NCBI RefSeq assembly: GCF_030705605.1
Contig: NZ_JAPCKK010000006.1
Span: 1 to 64,000 of the forward strand
Direction: 5' to 3'
DNA length: 64,000 nt
Source of the DNA: Paenibacillus zeirhizosphaerae
GTDB lineage: Bacteria > Bacillota > Bacilli > Paenibacillales > Paenibacillaceae
Shown: in pieces, positions 29,773 to 38,482 of the stretch
Position numbering within the stretch: position 1 is the first letter of the stretch
How the letters are laid out: each line of letters opens with the position of its first letter
Position numbers and translations under genes: made by a program
The notes under the pieces: generated by a model
Databases searched by the model: none
Told to the model about the DNA's origin: nothing
The model's input: only the letters and a program-made list of their open reading frames with translations

Positions 29773-30389
29773 TGGGAGCTTACCGGGTGGCGGTGTTTGC
29801 CTCGGGTCAGGGCAGCAATTTTCAGGCTCTGGCGGATGCCGCTGCAGAAGGCAGGCTCGGTGGAGCGGAAATCGGGCTTCTGGTATGTGACAAGCCTGCG
29901 GCACCCGTGGTCGGACGGGCGCAGGCTACCGGTATTGAATGTTACACGTTCCAACCCAAGGATTATGCCGTGCGGGAAGATTATGAACGTGAGCTGGTAG
30001 CGCTTTTGCATGAGAAAGAGATCGATCTGGTTGTACTGGCTGGTTATATGCGTCTGCTCTCCAGCGTGATGGTGGAGGCCTTTACGGGCCGGCTAATTAA
30101 TATCCATCCCTCTCTACTGCCGGCTTTTCCGGGAAAGGACGCTATCGGACAAGCGTTGCAATACGGCGTGAAGCTCAGCGGAGTTACTGTGCATTTTGTG
30201 GATGGAGGCATGGATACAGGGCCCATCATCGCCCAGCGTGCTGTTCCCGTCGCGGAGGAAGCTACGCAGGAGTCGCTGACGGCCGCCATTCAAGCGGAAG
30301 AAAGAACGTTATATCCTGAAGTGGTCTCATGGTTCGCGGAAGAACGGGTGAAGCTGGAGGGCAGAAAGGTTACGGTCATCCGGCGTTAA
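29772..30389 (+). CDS. purN: Phosphoribosylglycinamide formyltransferase (GAR transformylase)
   Basis: 205 residues. Transfers formyl from 10-formyl-tetrahydrofolate to GAR. VFASGQGSNFQAL binds the phosphate; the catalytic Asn-His-Asp are in NIHPSLLPAFPGKDA, SGVTVHFVDGGMDTGPI. Starts directly on the purM stop (TAATG). A terminator-like hairpin follows within 15 bases. Confidence 0.96.
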   Translation: MGAYRVAVFASGQGSNFQALADAAAEGRLGGAEIGLLVCDKPAAPVVGRAQATGIECYTFQPKDYAVREDYERELVALLHEKEIDLVVLAGYMRLLSSVMVEAFTGRLINIHPSLLPAFPGKDAIGQALQYGVKLSGVTVHFVDGGMDTGPIIAQRAVPVAEEATQESLTAAIQAEERTLYPEVVSWFAEERVKLEGRKVTVIRR

Positions 30390-30401
30390 TCCGCAGTGCA
30401 T

Positions 30402-30434
30402 GGCTGACGTCTTGTGTCAGCCGGCTCTTTTTTT
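30402..30434 (+). terminator. Possible terminator between purN and purH
   Basis: The stem GGCTGAC/GTCAGCC has a seven-base loop; GGCTC and then seven T follow. Five bases separate stem and T run, so it may be weak or partial, letting some transcription into purHD. Confidence 0.6.
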
Positions 30435-30517
30435 GTCAGAATACAAGAAGGTCAAGCAAGTCATATTCCGATATTTCTCGGGAAATAGTGTGCGGTTGAA
30501 TGAGCGGGATTATGTGA

Positions 30518-30646
30518 GGATTTTTTAAAAAAAAGCAGCAGAAGCTGCCTTTCACCCTTTGCCTTGCGGGGTATGGGTTTGGATTTTAAAAAAAGCAGCA
30601 GAAGCTGCATTTCCAACCCATTTTCCTGACGGGTAATGGGTTGGAA
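30518..30646 (+). repeat. 60-bp tandem duplication before purH
   Basis: Two imperfect copies with an exact 60-base period: each starts GGATTTT, has an A run and the mini-hairpin GCAGC-AGAA-GCTGC (30535-30548 and 30595-30608), then a CCC...GGGT stem. The second copy's stem TCCAACCCA/TGGGTTGGA is stronger and ends 10 bases before the purH ribosome binding site. Read on the minus strand, each mini-hairpin is followed by seven T, like a small terminator. Role unknown. Confidence 0.7.
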
Positions 30647-30663
30647 AGATAGGAGGATAAATC

Positions 30664-32208
30664 GTGATCAAAAGAGCTTTAGTCAGCGTATCGGATAAAC
30701 GGGGCATCGTGGATTTTTGCCGTGAATTGTCCAATATGGGTGTGGAAATCATTTCGACAGGCGGAACCAGCAGCCTGCTGTCGAAGGAGGGTATTCCGGT
30801 GATCGGGATCTCCGATGTGACTGGTTTTCCTGAAATTATGGATGGACGTGTCAAAACGCTGCATCCTGCTGTGCACAGCGGTTTGCTGGCGGTTCGTGAC
30901 AATGAAGAGCATCAGCGCCAGATGAAGGACCTGGGGCTTGGTTATATTGACCTCGTGGTCGTGAATCTGTATCCTTTTGCCGAAACGATCGCCAAGCCTG
31001 ATGTGACTTATGAGGATGCGATTGAAAATATCGATATCGGCGGTCCTACTATGCTGCGCTCTGCCGCCAAAAACCATGCTTTTGTCACCGTTGTAGTGGA
31101 CGCCGACGACTACCGTACCGTGCTCGACGAAATCCGCAGTGGTGGAGATACGGAGCTGGACACACGCAAGCGTCTTGCGGCGAAGGTATTCCGTCACACG
31201 GCGGCTTACGATGCCCTGATCTCAGACTATCTCTCCAATGTAACGGGAGATCCGCTGCCGGAGCGCTTTACGGTTACGTATGAAAAAATCCAGGATCTGC
31301 GCTACGGAGAGAACCCACATCAGCAGGCCGCCTTCTACCGCAAGCCGCTTGCAGCCGAGGGCACTTTGGTGACGGCGAAGCAGCTTCACGGTAAGGAGCT
31401 GTCCTATAACAACATTAACGATGCCAACGCAGCATTGCAGATTGTCAAGGAATTTACGGAGCCAGCGGTTGTGGCTGTTAAACATATGAACCCTTGTGGT
31501 GTGGGCATCGGCGCAAGCATCTATGAAGCGTACAGTAAGGCGTATGCTGCAGACCCGACTTCGATTTTTGGCGGGATTGTCGCAGCGAACCGGATCATTG
31601 ATGGAGATACGGCCGCGAAGCTGAGCGAAATTTTCCTGGAGATCATTCTGGCTCCGGGCTTCACTCAGGAAGCGCTAGACATTCTGACCAAGAAAAAGAA
31701 CATCCGCCTGCTGGATACGGGAGAGCTCGATTCGGCCCATGACCGTACCAGCCAGTTTGTTGTGACCTCCATTGACGGCGGGATGATCGTACAGCAGAGC
31801 GACGTTCATGCCATCGACCCGGCAGACCTCCAGGTTGTAACCGACCGTGCTCCTTCTGAGGAGGAATTGAAGCAGCTGCTGTTCGGCTGGAAAGTAGTTA
31901 AGCATGTGAAATCCAATGCGATCGTTCTGGCTGCGGACAATATGACGGTTGGTGTAGGAGCAGGACAGATGAACCGTGTCGGCGCTGCGAAGATCGCTAT
32001 TGAGCAGGCTGGGGAAAAATCGAAAGGCGCTGTACTTGCATCAGATGCCTTCTTCCCGATGGGGGATACGCTTGAAATGGCGGCTAAAGCAGGCATCACA
32101 GCGGTGATTCAGCCAGGCGGATCGATCAAGGACGAGGAGTCGATCAAGGTGGCGAATCAGTACGGAATCGCCATGGTATTCACGGGTGTACGTCATTTCA
32201 AACACTAA
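30664..32208 (+). CDS. purH: Bifunctional AICAR transformylase / IMP cyclohydrolase
   Basis: 514 residues, the last two steps to IMP. The N-terminal cyclohydrolase (MGS-like) domain covers residues ~1-190 (IKRALVSVSDKRGIVDFC, STGGTSSLL, GRVKTLHPAVH); the transformylase domain follows, with LRYGENPHQQAAFY and the catalytic Lys-His of AVKHMNPCGVG. GTG start with AGGAGG. Separated from purN by 274 bases of leader-like sequence. Confidence 0.97.
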   Translation: MIKRALVSVSDKRGIVDFCRELSNMGVEIISTGGTSSLLSKEGIPVIGISDVTGFPEIMDGRVKTLHPAVHSGLLAVRDNEEHQRQMKDLGLGYIDLVVVNLYPFAETIAKPDVTYEDAIENIDIGGPTMLRSAAKNHAFVTVVVDADDYRTVLDEIRSGGDTELDTRKRLAAKVFRHTAAYDALISDYLSNVTGDPLPERFTVTYEKIQDLRYGENPHQQAAFYRKPLAAEGTLVTAKQLHGKELSYNNINDANAALQIVKEFTEPAVVAVKHMNPCGVGIGASIYEAYSKAYAADPTSIFGGIVAANRIIDGDTAAKLSEIFLEIILAPGFTQEALDILTKKKNIRLLDTGELDSAHDRTSQFVVTSIDGGMIVQQSDVHAIDPADLQVVTDRAPSEEELKQLLFGWKVVKHVKSNAIVLAADNMTVGVGAGQMNRVGAAKIAIEQAGEKSKGAVLASDAFFPMGDTLEMAAKAGITAVIQPGGSIKDEESIKVANQYGIAMVFTGVRHFKH

Positions 32209-32233
32209 AAGCGGTCTGGGAGGAAATGAGCGA

Positions 32234-33499
32234 ATGGATATCTTGGTCATCGGCGGCGGGGGCCGCGAGCATGCCATTGTGTGGGCGCTCAAGCAGAGCC
32301 CGCAGGCAGGGACGATTTACTGCGCACCAGGCAATGCGGGCATCGGGCAGTTGGCTGAATGCGTGCCGATTGGTGTATTCGAGTTTGACCGCCTGACAGC
32401 CTTTGCGGAGGAAAAGCAGGTCGGTCTCGTGGTTGTCGGGCCAGACGATCCGCTGGCAGTCGGCATTGTAGACGCTTTTGAAGCCAAGGCAATCCCGGTC
32501 TTCGGTCCGCGGAAAAATGCGGCCGAAATTGAAGGCAGCAAGACGTTTATGAAGGATCTGCTGCATAAATACAATATCCCGACCGCGGCGTACCGTAAAT
32601 TTGACAGCTATGATGAGGCACGCTCTTATTTGCTGGAACAGAAGATCCCGATTGTCATTAAAGCGGACGGCCTGGCGGCTGGTAAAGGGGTAACCGTAGC
32701 CTACAGCATGGAAGAGGCTGAAAAGGCGCTCTCCGACATGATGGTGGACAAGGTATTCGGGGACGCGGGCACGCAGGTTGTTATTGAGGAGTTTCTGGAG
32801 GGGCAGGAAATGTCAATTCTGTCCTTCGTTGACGGGGAAACGGTGCGTCCGATGGTGGCCGCGCAGGATCACAAGCCAGTCTTCGATGGAGACCAAGGCC
32901 CGAATACAGGCGGCATGGGAACCTACTCCCCGCTGCCGCATATCGCGGATTCCATCATTGAGGAAGCGATTGAAACGATCATCAAGCCAACGGCCAAAGC
33001 GATGGTTGCGGAAGGCAGACCTTTTACAGGCGTGCTGTTTGCCGGGCTGATGATCTCTCCTGACGGCAAACCGAAGACGGTAGAGTTCAACGCCCGTTTT
33101 GGCGATCCGGAGACCCAGGTGGTGCTGCCACGTCTGAAATCGGATTTGTTGTCCATTTTCCTGGCGGCGGTGAATGGAAACCTTGCTGATGTGGAAATGG
33201 AGTGGAAGGACGAAGCGGCGGTGTGCGTCGTGCTTGCATCCGGCGGCTACCCGGGCTCTTATCCGAAGGGTGTGCCGATTCACGGTCTCGACCAGGTGGA
33301 TGATGCTATCGTATTCCATGCCGGAACAGCCGTAAATGAGGCCGGTGAATGGGTGACGAACGGGGGCCGTGTGCTGGGTGTTGTGGGATTAGGCCGTGAT
33401 ATCGCAGCCGCTCGCGCCAAGGCGTATGAACAGGCGGAGCGTATTACTTTTGCAGGAAAACAGAATCGTACGGATATTGCAGCGAAAGCATTGGTGTAA
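32234..33499 (+). CDS. purD: Phosphoribosylamine-glycine ligase (GAR synthetase)
   Basis: 421 residues, ATP-grasp enzyme joining glycine to phosphoribosylamine. ILVIGGGGREHAIVW starts the fold; KADGLAAGKGVTVA is the ATP loop; EFNARFGDPETQVVLPRL is the signature. Start is the ATG at 32234 behind GGGAGG; an in-frame upstream ATG lies inside purH. Last gene of the purine operon, 25 bases after purH. Confidence 0.97.
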   Translation: MDILVIGGGGREHAIVWALKQSPQAGTIYCAPGNAGIGQLAECVPIGVFEFDRLTAFAEEKQVGLVVVGPDDPLAVGIVDAFEAKAIPVFGPRKNAAEIEGSKTFMKDLLHKYNIPTAAYRKFDSYDEARSYLLEQKIPIVIKADGLAAGKGVTVAYSMEEAEKALSDMMVDKVFGDAGTQVVIEEFLEGQEMSILSFVDGETVRPMVAAQDHKPVFDGDQGPNTGGMGTYSPLPHIADSIIEEAIETIIKPTAKAMVAEGRPFTGVLFAGLMISPDGKPKTVEFNARFGDPETQVVLPRLKSDLLSIFLAAVNGNLADVEMEWKDEAAVCVVLASGGYPGSYPKGVPIHGLDQVDDAIVFHAGTAVNEAGEWVTNGGRVLGVVGLGRDIAAARAKAYEQAERITFAGKQNRTDIAAKALV

Positions 33500-33515
33500 G
33501 TGCTTCTTTGTCCCA

Positions 33516-33737
33516 GTACCCGACACGGGCACGGAAGAGAGGCTGCTGCGTATGCTGGAAGAAGACGGATTGGTTATCCGGAATGTTATTCCGGATAACC
33601 CCCCTAAGGTAGAGTACTCCATGGCTCCTTACGGGGAAACGCTGGTTCCAATGTTTGACGCCATGTTTGAATGGGGTGCCAACCACCGCAGGCGTAAAGC
33701 CCAATCCGAGAAGAAGCTCTCAGGAAAACCATCCTGA
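33516..33737 (+). pseudogene. HxlR-family regulator, C-terminal remnant
   Basis: The frame ending at 33737 encodes ERLLRMLEEDGLVIRNV, then NPPKVEYSMAPYGETL and DAMFEWGANH, which is the wing and C-terminal half of an HxlR/DUF24 winged-helix regulator. The N-terminal half with its conserved Cys and recognition helix is absent; the frame instead runs back into purD. It lies convergent to an aldo/keto reductase gene, a common HxlR target. Most likely a truncated, non-functional copy. Confidence 0.75.
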
Positions 33738-33749
33738 GAGCTTCTTCTT
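33710..33749. terminator. Bidirectional terminator
   Basis: The arms GAAGAAGCTCTCAGG and CCTGAGAGCTTCTTC form a 15-bp stem; the plus strand ends CTTCTTCTTATTTTT and the minus strand is also T-rich beyond the stem. It closes purD/HxlR remnant on one side and the aldo/keto reductase on the other. Confidence 0.8.
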
Positions 33750-34746
33750 ATTTTTCACTATCCAGCAATGCCATCTGATGCTTATCATAGCGATCCCCCG
33801 CCACATCCTTGGGATCAAACAAGCTGCCTATGGCCTGCAGTTCTTCAGAGGTAAGATCGATTTCCGCTGCCCGCAGCGCATCATCCAATTGGAGTCGTTT
33901 GCGAGCGCCAATCAGCGGAATGATGTCCTTCCCTTGTCCGAGCACCCAAGCGATCGCCATCTGCGCAGCATTCATTCCGCGTGCTTCAGCCACTCTGCGC
34001 AGCTTTTCGACAAGCTCTAGATTACGCTCCAAATTATCCCCCTGGAAGCGCGGGCCAGACACCCGGAAATCGCCCGGATTGGCGGAGCGCTCCTTCGTCC
34101 ATGTTCCACTTAGGAGTCCACGGTCCAGAACTCCGTAGGGATTCAGCGAAATCCCTAGCTCTCGCAATACGGGCAGGACCTCCCGTTCAATGCCACGGCT
34201 GAAGAGTGAATATTCAATTTGCAGCCAGGATATCGGATGTACAGCATGCGCGCGTCGGATCGTATCTGCGCCTACTTCAGATAGTCCGATATGCCGCACA
34301 TATCCTGCCTGTACCATTTCAGCAATCGCACCAACCGTCTCTTCGATCGGCACATTCGGATCCAGCCGGGCTGGCTGGTACAAATCGATATAATCAGTGT
34401 TCAAGCGCTGCAACGTCATGGTCAGAAAGTTTTTCACGGCCGCCGGCCGGCCGTCGACACCGCCAAAACCGCCATGGGGATCGCGCAAAACGTCAAATTT
34501 CACGGCGATAAAAGCCTGCTCTCGCTTCTTCCCTTGCAGCGCTTCGCTAATCAGCATTTCATTATGACCGGACCCGTAGAAATCTCCGGTATCCAGCAGC
34601 GTAATACCAGCCTCCATCGCGGCATGAATCGTTGCAATGCTCTCCTGCCGATCAGCATTTCCATACACGCCTGACGACATCCCCATACAGCCCAGACCGA
34701 CGGCCGACAATTCCACGTTGCTATTTCCAAGTTTGCGTGTGTGCAT
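33748..34746 (-). CDS. Aldo/keto reductase, atypical tetrad
   Basis: 332 residues, TIM-barrel NADPH oxidoreductase of the AKR13/YakC-like kind. Asp and Tyr in LLDTGDFYGSG and Lys in AVKFD are present, but where the catalytic His normally follows the Tyr-Gln strand the sequence reads YQPARLDP, with no His. Other residues ([34 protein letters not shown]) are canonical. AAAGGATG lies upstream of the ATG. It may be single-gene. Substrate unknown. Confidence 0.92.
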   Translation of the reverse strand: MHTRKLGNSNVELSAVGLGCMGMSSGVYGNADRQESIATIHAAMEAGITLLDTGDFYGSGHNEMLISEALQGKKREQAFIAVKFDVLRDPHGGFGGVDGRPAAVKNFLTMTLQRLNTDYIDLYQPARLDPNVPIEETVGAIAEMVQAGYVRHIGLSEVGADTIRRAHAVHPISWLQIEYSLFSRGIEREVLPVLRELGISLNPYGVLDRGLLSGTWTKERSANPGDFRVSGPRFQGDNLERNLELVEKLRRVAEARGMNAAQMAIAWVLGQGKDIIPLIGARKRLQLDDALRAAEIDLTSEELQAIGSLFDPKDVAGDRYDKHQMALLDSEK

Positions 34747-34887
34747 CCTTTTTGTCCTCCAAAGATTATAATTCTAATCGCGATTAGCTCAACCCGGGTA
34801 TGGCCCCAGTATAAAACCCGCGTCAGACTCCCACAAGGAGGCACTATTTCTTCATCAAGTCACCTTCAGGTGACTTACTGCAGATTG

Positions 34888-35019
34888 TTAAGCACGTACA
34901 ACGACGTCTTCTATCCAAGGACGAATGTCCTGCAGCAACTGCTGATGAAGAGGATGCGGCGCATAATCCCGACAGGCCTGCAGCGCTGGCACCTTGAACA
35001 GGGCTTTATAACAAAGCGT
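34888..35019 (-). pseudogene. Dabb-domain protein, C-terminal remnant
   Basis: A minus-strand frame without a start codon encodes YKALFKVPALQACRDYAPHP followed by LHQQLLQDIRPWIEDVVVRA and a stop. This fits the last half of stress-responsive Dabb domains (F.s.eal.aY..HP.H......i.p.....vv). Upstream the match stops at an in-frame stop codon, so only the tail remains. It lies between two divergent genes. Confidence 0.5.
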
Positions 35020-35092
35020 TCACTTCCGTTATTGAAGAAAGTAACCGGAGCTGGACGCTTTTGCTTGTTTTCGGGGAGAATAGGATTTGTGT

Positions 35093-35139
35093 TTGTTTCG
35101 CTGCCTTATCTCATGTATAATACAAATATAAGAATCTTA
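35093..35139 (+). promoter_or_regulatory. Promoter with palindromic operator for the MhqD-like hydrolase
   Basis: TTGTTT (35093-35098) and TATAAT (35116-35121) are 17 bases apart. The palindrome TAAGA-A-TCTTA (35129-35139) covers the expected transcription start, a usual place for a MarR-type repressor such as MhqR that controls related hydrolases. Operator role is inference. Confidence 0.6.
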
Positions 35140-35172
35140 ATATTAAAACGAATTGAAAGGTGGCCGTTTGTT

Positions 35173-35784
35173 ATGAATCATATATTCCGCAAAGGAAACA
35201 ACCCTGATGCGCCTGTCCTGCTGCTGCTGCACGGAACTGGGGGTAACGAGCATGACCTGCTGCCGTTGGCGGAGCTGGTATCACCGGGCTCATCCGTCCT
35301 GGGCGTAAGAGGAAATGTGCTGGAGAATGGAATGCCACGTTTCTTCCGTCGGCTGGCTGAGGGAGTATTCGATCTGGAGGATCTCGTCCAACGGACGAAG
35401 GAGCTGTCGGCTTTTGTAGACGAAGCTGCGGAACGTTATGCGTTTGACCGGCGCAACGTGGTGGCCATCGGGTATTCGAATGGCGCGAATATCGCGGCAA
35501 GCATGATTTTCCATGAGAAGGAGGTGCTGCGCGGCGCAATCCTGCATCATGCGATGGTCCCGCTCCGTGATATTCAGCTCCCGGATCTGAAGGACTTGTC
35601 GGTGTTTATCGGCGCAGGGGAGAATGATCCGATGATTCCGAAGCAGGGCACGGAGGAGCTGCATGCAATGCTGGAAGGCGCGGGCGCTGACGTGCATATG
35701 CACTGGGAACGCCACGGCCATCAGTTGACACGCACAGAGGTGGAAGCTGCCGCACGCTGGTTTGCAGACAATTATTCAGTTTAA
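35173..35784 (+). CDS. Carboxylesterase/phospholipase-family hydrolase, MhqD-like
   Basis: 203 residues, alpha/beta hydrolase. LLLLHGTGGNEHDLLPLA carries the oxyanion HGTGG; Ser is in AIGYSNGANIAAS; Asp in GENDPMIP; His in HGHQLT. Length and order match B. subtilis MhqD, a hydrolase induced by quinones and catechol. The ATG at 35173 with AAAGGTGG is chosen; the open frame extends over 400 bases upstream, but that part has no homology. Confidence 0.88.
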   Translation: MNHIFRKGNNPDAPVLLLLHGTGGNEHDLLPLAELVSPGSSVLGVRGNVLENGMPRFFRRLAEGVFDLEDLVQRTKELSAFVDEAAERYAFDRRNVVAIGYSNGANIAASMIFHEKEVLRGAILHHAMVPLRDIQLPDLKDLSVFIGAGENDPMIPKQGTEELHAMLEGAGADVHMHWERHGHQLTRTEVEAAARWFADNYSV

Positions 35785-35797
35785 CGAAAAATATCCG

Positions 35798-35839
35798 AAC
35801 CGCCGATCAGGCAGCACATGCCAGCCGATAGGCGGTTTT
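35798..35839 (+). terminator. Rho-independent terminator
   Basis: The arms AACCGCC and GGCGGTT enclose a loop with a further GGC...GCC stem, and TTTT overlaps the end. Located 14 bases after the MhqD-like gene. Confidence 0.75.
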
Positions 35840-36040
35840 CTGCACAATTGCTTCCTGTTACGGGTTCGCTGTAACTCCCTAGCTGGCGATTGCACGACCC
35901 GGCCCGTTTTTTGCTGCCCCAAAAAGGCGCGTTGTCTTTACGCATTCTGGTGATAAACGTGGTATGATAACGGAAACGGTATTCTAGCATAACTGATTTA
36001 TAAAATAGACATATAAGTAAGTGGAGTGTGGGGAAACTTT

Positions 36041-37315
36041 ATGAAAACTGAGCATACTACCCGGCGGGAGCAATCGGTGGGAATGGAAGATATCGTGCGT
36101 GCGCATCATATGCTGCGCGAGGTGATTGTGCGGACGCCGCTGCAGCGGGATGGGATGCTGTCGGCCAAATATGGCTGTGACGTTTATTTGAAGCGTGAGG
36201 ATTTGCAGGTTGTTCGTTCCTTCAAAATTCGTGGAGCCTATAACATGATCCGCAGCCTCACGGAAGAGGAGTTAAGCCAAGGCATTGTCTGCGCCAGCGC
36301 AGGCAACCATGCCCAGGGAGTCGCTTTTTCCTGCAATGCTCTCGGTATCCATGGCAAGATCTACATGCCCAGCACTACACCCAACCAGAAGGTCAAAGCG
36401 GTGCGCCGTTTCGGCGGTACCAGCGTTGAGGTCATTCTGACGGGGGACACTTTTGATGACGCATACGAAGAAGCCATCAAGACGTGTGAAGAGCAGGGCA
36501 TGACGTTTATTCATCCTTTTGACCAGCCGAAAATTGTTGCCGGCAACGGTACGATCGGCATGGAGATCATGGAGAGCCTGGATGTTCCTGCGGATTATGT
36601 GTTTGTCACGATCGGCGGCGGCGGTCTGGCAGCCGGTGTAGGTACTTATATCAAAACCGTCAGCCCGGCAACCAAGGTCATTGGTGTGGAGCCGCTGGGT
36701 GCGGCCTCGATGAGTGAGGCGCTGGACCGTAGCGGTGTCGTAACTTTGGAGGAAATCGATAAATTTGTCGACGGTGCAGCCGTCAAGCGTGTCGGGGAGC
36801 TGACCTACAGCATTTGTTCCAACGTATTGGACGACATTGTGAAGGTGCCGGAGGGAAAAGCCTGCTCATCCATTCTGGAGCTCTACAACGAAAGTGCCAT
36901 CGTGGTGGAGCCGGCAGGCTCGCTGCCTGTCGCCGCACTGGACATGTACCGGGAGCAGATCAAGGGTAAAACGGTCGTATGTATCGTCAGCGGCGGCAAC
37001 AATGACATCGATCGGATGCAGGAGATTAAGGAACGCTCCTTGATGTATGAAGGGCTTAAGCATTATTTTATGGTCAATTTCCCGCAGCGTGCAGGCGCCC
37101 TGCGCGAATTTCTGCAGGATGTGCTGGGACCGGACGATGATATTACCCGTTTCGAATACACGAAGAAGAACGACAAGGAGAACGGCCCGGCACTGGTCGG
37201 AATCGAGCTCATGCATAAAGAGGATTATTTGCCGCTGGTCGAGCGGATGAACCGGAAGGGGATTCGGTATATCGAATTGAACAAGGACGTGAACCTGTTT
37301 AATATGCTGATCTGA
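36041..37315 (+). CDS. ilvA: Threonine ammonia-lyase (threonine dehydratase)
   Basis: 424 residues, PLP enzyme making 2-oxobutanoate from threonine, the first step of isoleucine synthesis. Lys in SFKIRGAYN binds PLP; ASAGNHAQGVA contacts the phosphate, and GGGGLAAG is the glycine loop. The C-terminal ~95 residues (from YFMVNFPQRAGALREFL) are one ACT-like domain, the short Bacillus form. ATG at 36041 is preferred over an in-frame GTG at 36026. No T-box leader was seen upstream. A strong hairpin follows. Confidence 0.95.
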   Translation: MKTEHTTRREQSVGMEDIVRAHHMLREVIVRTPLQRDGMLSAKYGCDVYLKREDLQVVRSFKIRGAYNMIRSLTEEELSQGIVCASAGNHAQGVAFSCNALGIHGKIYMPSTTPNQKVKAVRRFGGTSVEVILTGDTFDDAYEEAIKTCEEQGMTFIHPFDQPKIVAGNGTIGMEIMESLDVPADYVFVTIGGGGLAAGVGTYIKTVSPATKVIGVEPLGAASMSEALDRSGVVTLEEIDKFVDGAAVKRVGELTYSICSNVLDDIVKVPEGKACSSILELYNESAIVVEPAGSLPVAALDMYREQIKGKTVVCIVSGGNNDIDRMQEIKERSLMYEGLKHYFMVNFPQRAGALREFLQDVLGPDDDITRFEYTKKNDKENGPALVGIELMHKEDYLPLVERMNRKGIRYIELNKDVNLFNMLI

Positions 37316-37325
37316 TCTGGAATAT

Positions 37326-37375
37326 AGAAAGTAGAAGAAGAGCGCTGCTTCGGCACGGCTCTTCTTCTACTTTCT
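37326..37375. terminator. Perfect 18-bp hairpin between ilvA and a convergent gene
   Basis: The arms AGAAAGTAGAAGAAGAGC and GCTCTTCTTCTACTTTCT are perfectly complementary around a 14-base loop. The pyrimidine-rich 3' arm is not followed by a separate T run, but the position between two convergent genes favours termination. Confidence 0.7.
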
Positions 37376-37391
37376 GGGTTAAGTTAGGGGC

Positions 37392-37889
37392 TCAAGCTTG
37401 TTTTTTCTTCCGCAAAAACAGCGGTTTAAGCCCAGCCCAGCCGACAACGGCGATAATCAGGCTCGTCCATGGGGATACGGTGAACACAGGCAGGCTTCTG
37501 TTGAGCATAATGCCGCCGACAAGGATGACCACGACGAGCACCACATACAGCAGCGTCGATTTCAAGCGGAGTCGCGGCTTCTCGGGTACACGCCCCTGGC
37601 GACTGTTATGTTCGGGGGCAGCATCCTCTGCAGCTCCGTCATCCGGACGGTCCATAAATCGAGTTAATGCCTCAATCAGCAGAATGCCCCCGGCTGCAAC
37701 AATAAGCAGTGTCGAGGTGCTGATTTTCTCATAGGGGCTTGTACTGCCGCCAGCGGCAAGTACAACCAGTCCAATGAGCGCAAGCGCTGTGAAGAAGAAG
37801 GTCAAAGCAATCCAGGCAATCATGGCAAAATATTTGAGCCGGGACTCAGGCTTGTCATGCCCCTGCTTTCCGGAAATAGGTTGATTCAT
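37392..37889 (-). CDS. Four-helix membrane protein, unknown function
   Basis: 165 residues. Two hydrophobic hairpins, around residues 20-47 with 58-76 and 108-127 with 140-155, are joined by an acidic, proline-rich cytoplasmic-type linker (MDRPDDGAAEDAAPEHN) and a basic stretch. The tail is FLRKKKQA. No family recognised. RBS is GGAGGCC. Convergent to ilvA, single gene. Confidence 0.75.
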   Translation of the reverse strand: MNQPISGKQGHDKPESRLKYFAMIAWIALTFFFTALALIGLVVLAAGGSTSPYEKISTSTLLIVAAGGILLIEALTRFMDRPDDGAAEDAAPEHNSRQGRVPEKPRLRLKSTLLYVVLVVVILVGGIMLNRSLPVFTVSPWTSLIIAVVGWAGLKPLFLRKKKQA

Positions 37890-38071
37890 TCGTTAGGCCT
37901 CCTGCACACAATCCATATGAAATCCAGTATACGTGAGCGGGGAGATTAAGGCAAAGTCATGTCGCGGGATTTATCTCCTACTCATGTATATTGGCAACGC
38001 TTCCTGCTGCAAAATATGAAGGTTGCTTCGGGTTTCACTATCCATTTACAGGAGAGGAAGGGTGTCAGCAT

Positions 38072-38278
38072 ATGAACAGCAGGCCGAATCACGGGAAAGT
38101 AAGACATATTGTTCAAGGTAATGCTCCGCGTTACCGTGTAGATGATACGGAGTTCGGCGATGAGCTGGATGAAGAACAGGGAGATCATATGCTGGACGAT
38201 CAGCATGGCAATTCTGTGTTAAAGGGATGGGAAGGTCGCAGCGAGACCCATGCGATGTACCGCAACAGCTACGATTAA
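38072..38278 (+). CDS. Small acidic protein, unknown function
   Basis: 68 residues starting MNSRPNHGKVRHIVQGNAPR, then an acidic middle (DDTEFGDELDEEQGDHMLDD) and ending MYRNSYD. The ATG at 38072 has GGAGAGGAAGGGTG upstream; the longer frame from 37991 has no ribosome binding site. No signal or membrane segment. Looks like a small cytosolic protein of spore formers, unassigned. Confidence 0.6.
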   Translation: MNSRPNHGKVRHIVQGNAPRYRVDDTEFGDELDEEQGDHMLDDQHGNSVLKGWEGRSETHAMYRNSYD

Positions 38279-38482
38279 CGTGATCTGAGCACTTGCTCTG
38301 ACGACATCCGGTGGCGCTTGCTTCCTGAGAAAGGAGATTTCCTTTTTCAAGGGAGCAGGCGTCTTTTGTGCTGTGAACAGGTGCATTGACACCAAGAAGG
38401 ACGATGTGTACAATTAATCTTATTAAATTGATCGGAATTAAAGGTTAAATGAATATGGATCAAATATCAGGGGGAGAGGCGA

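Noticed and set aside
34741..35172. Upstream extension of the MhqD-like hydrolase frame (about 144 extra residues)
   Set aside because: The extension shows no conserved motif, spans the promoter TTGTTT/TATAAT and covers the Dabb remnant on the other strand; the ATG at 35173 has the proper site.
35840..36040. Possible T-box leader before ilvA
   Set aside because: The conserved AGGGTGGNACCGCG block is absent and no typical terminator/antiterminator pair was found.
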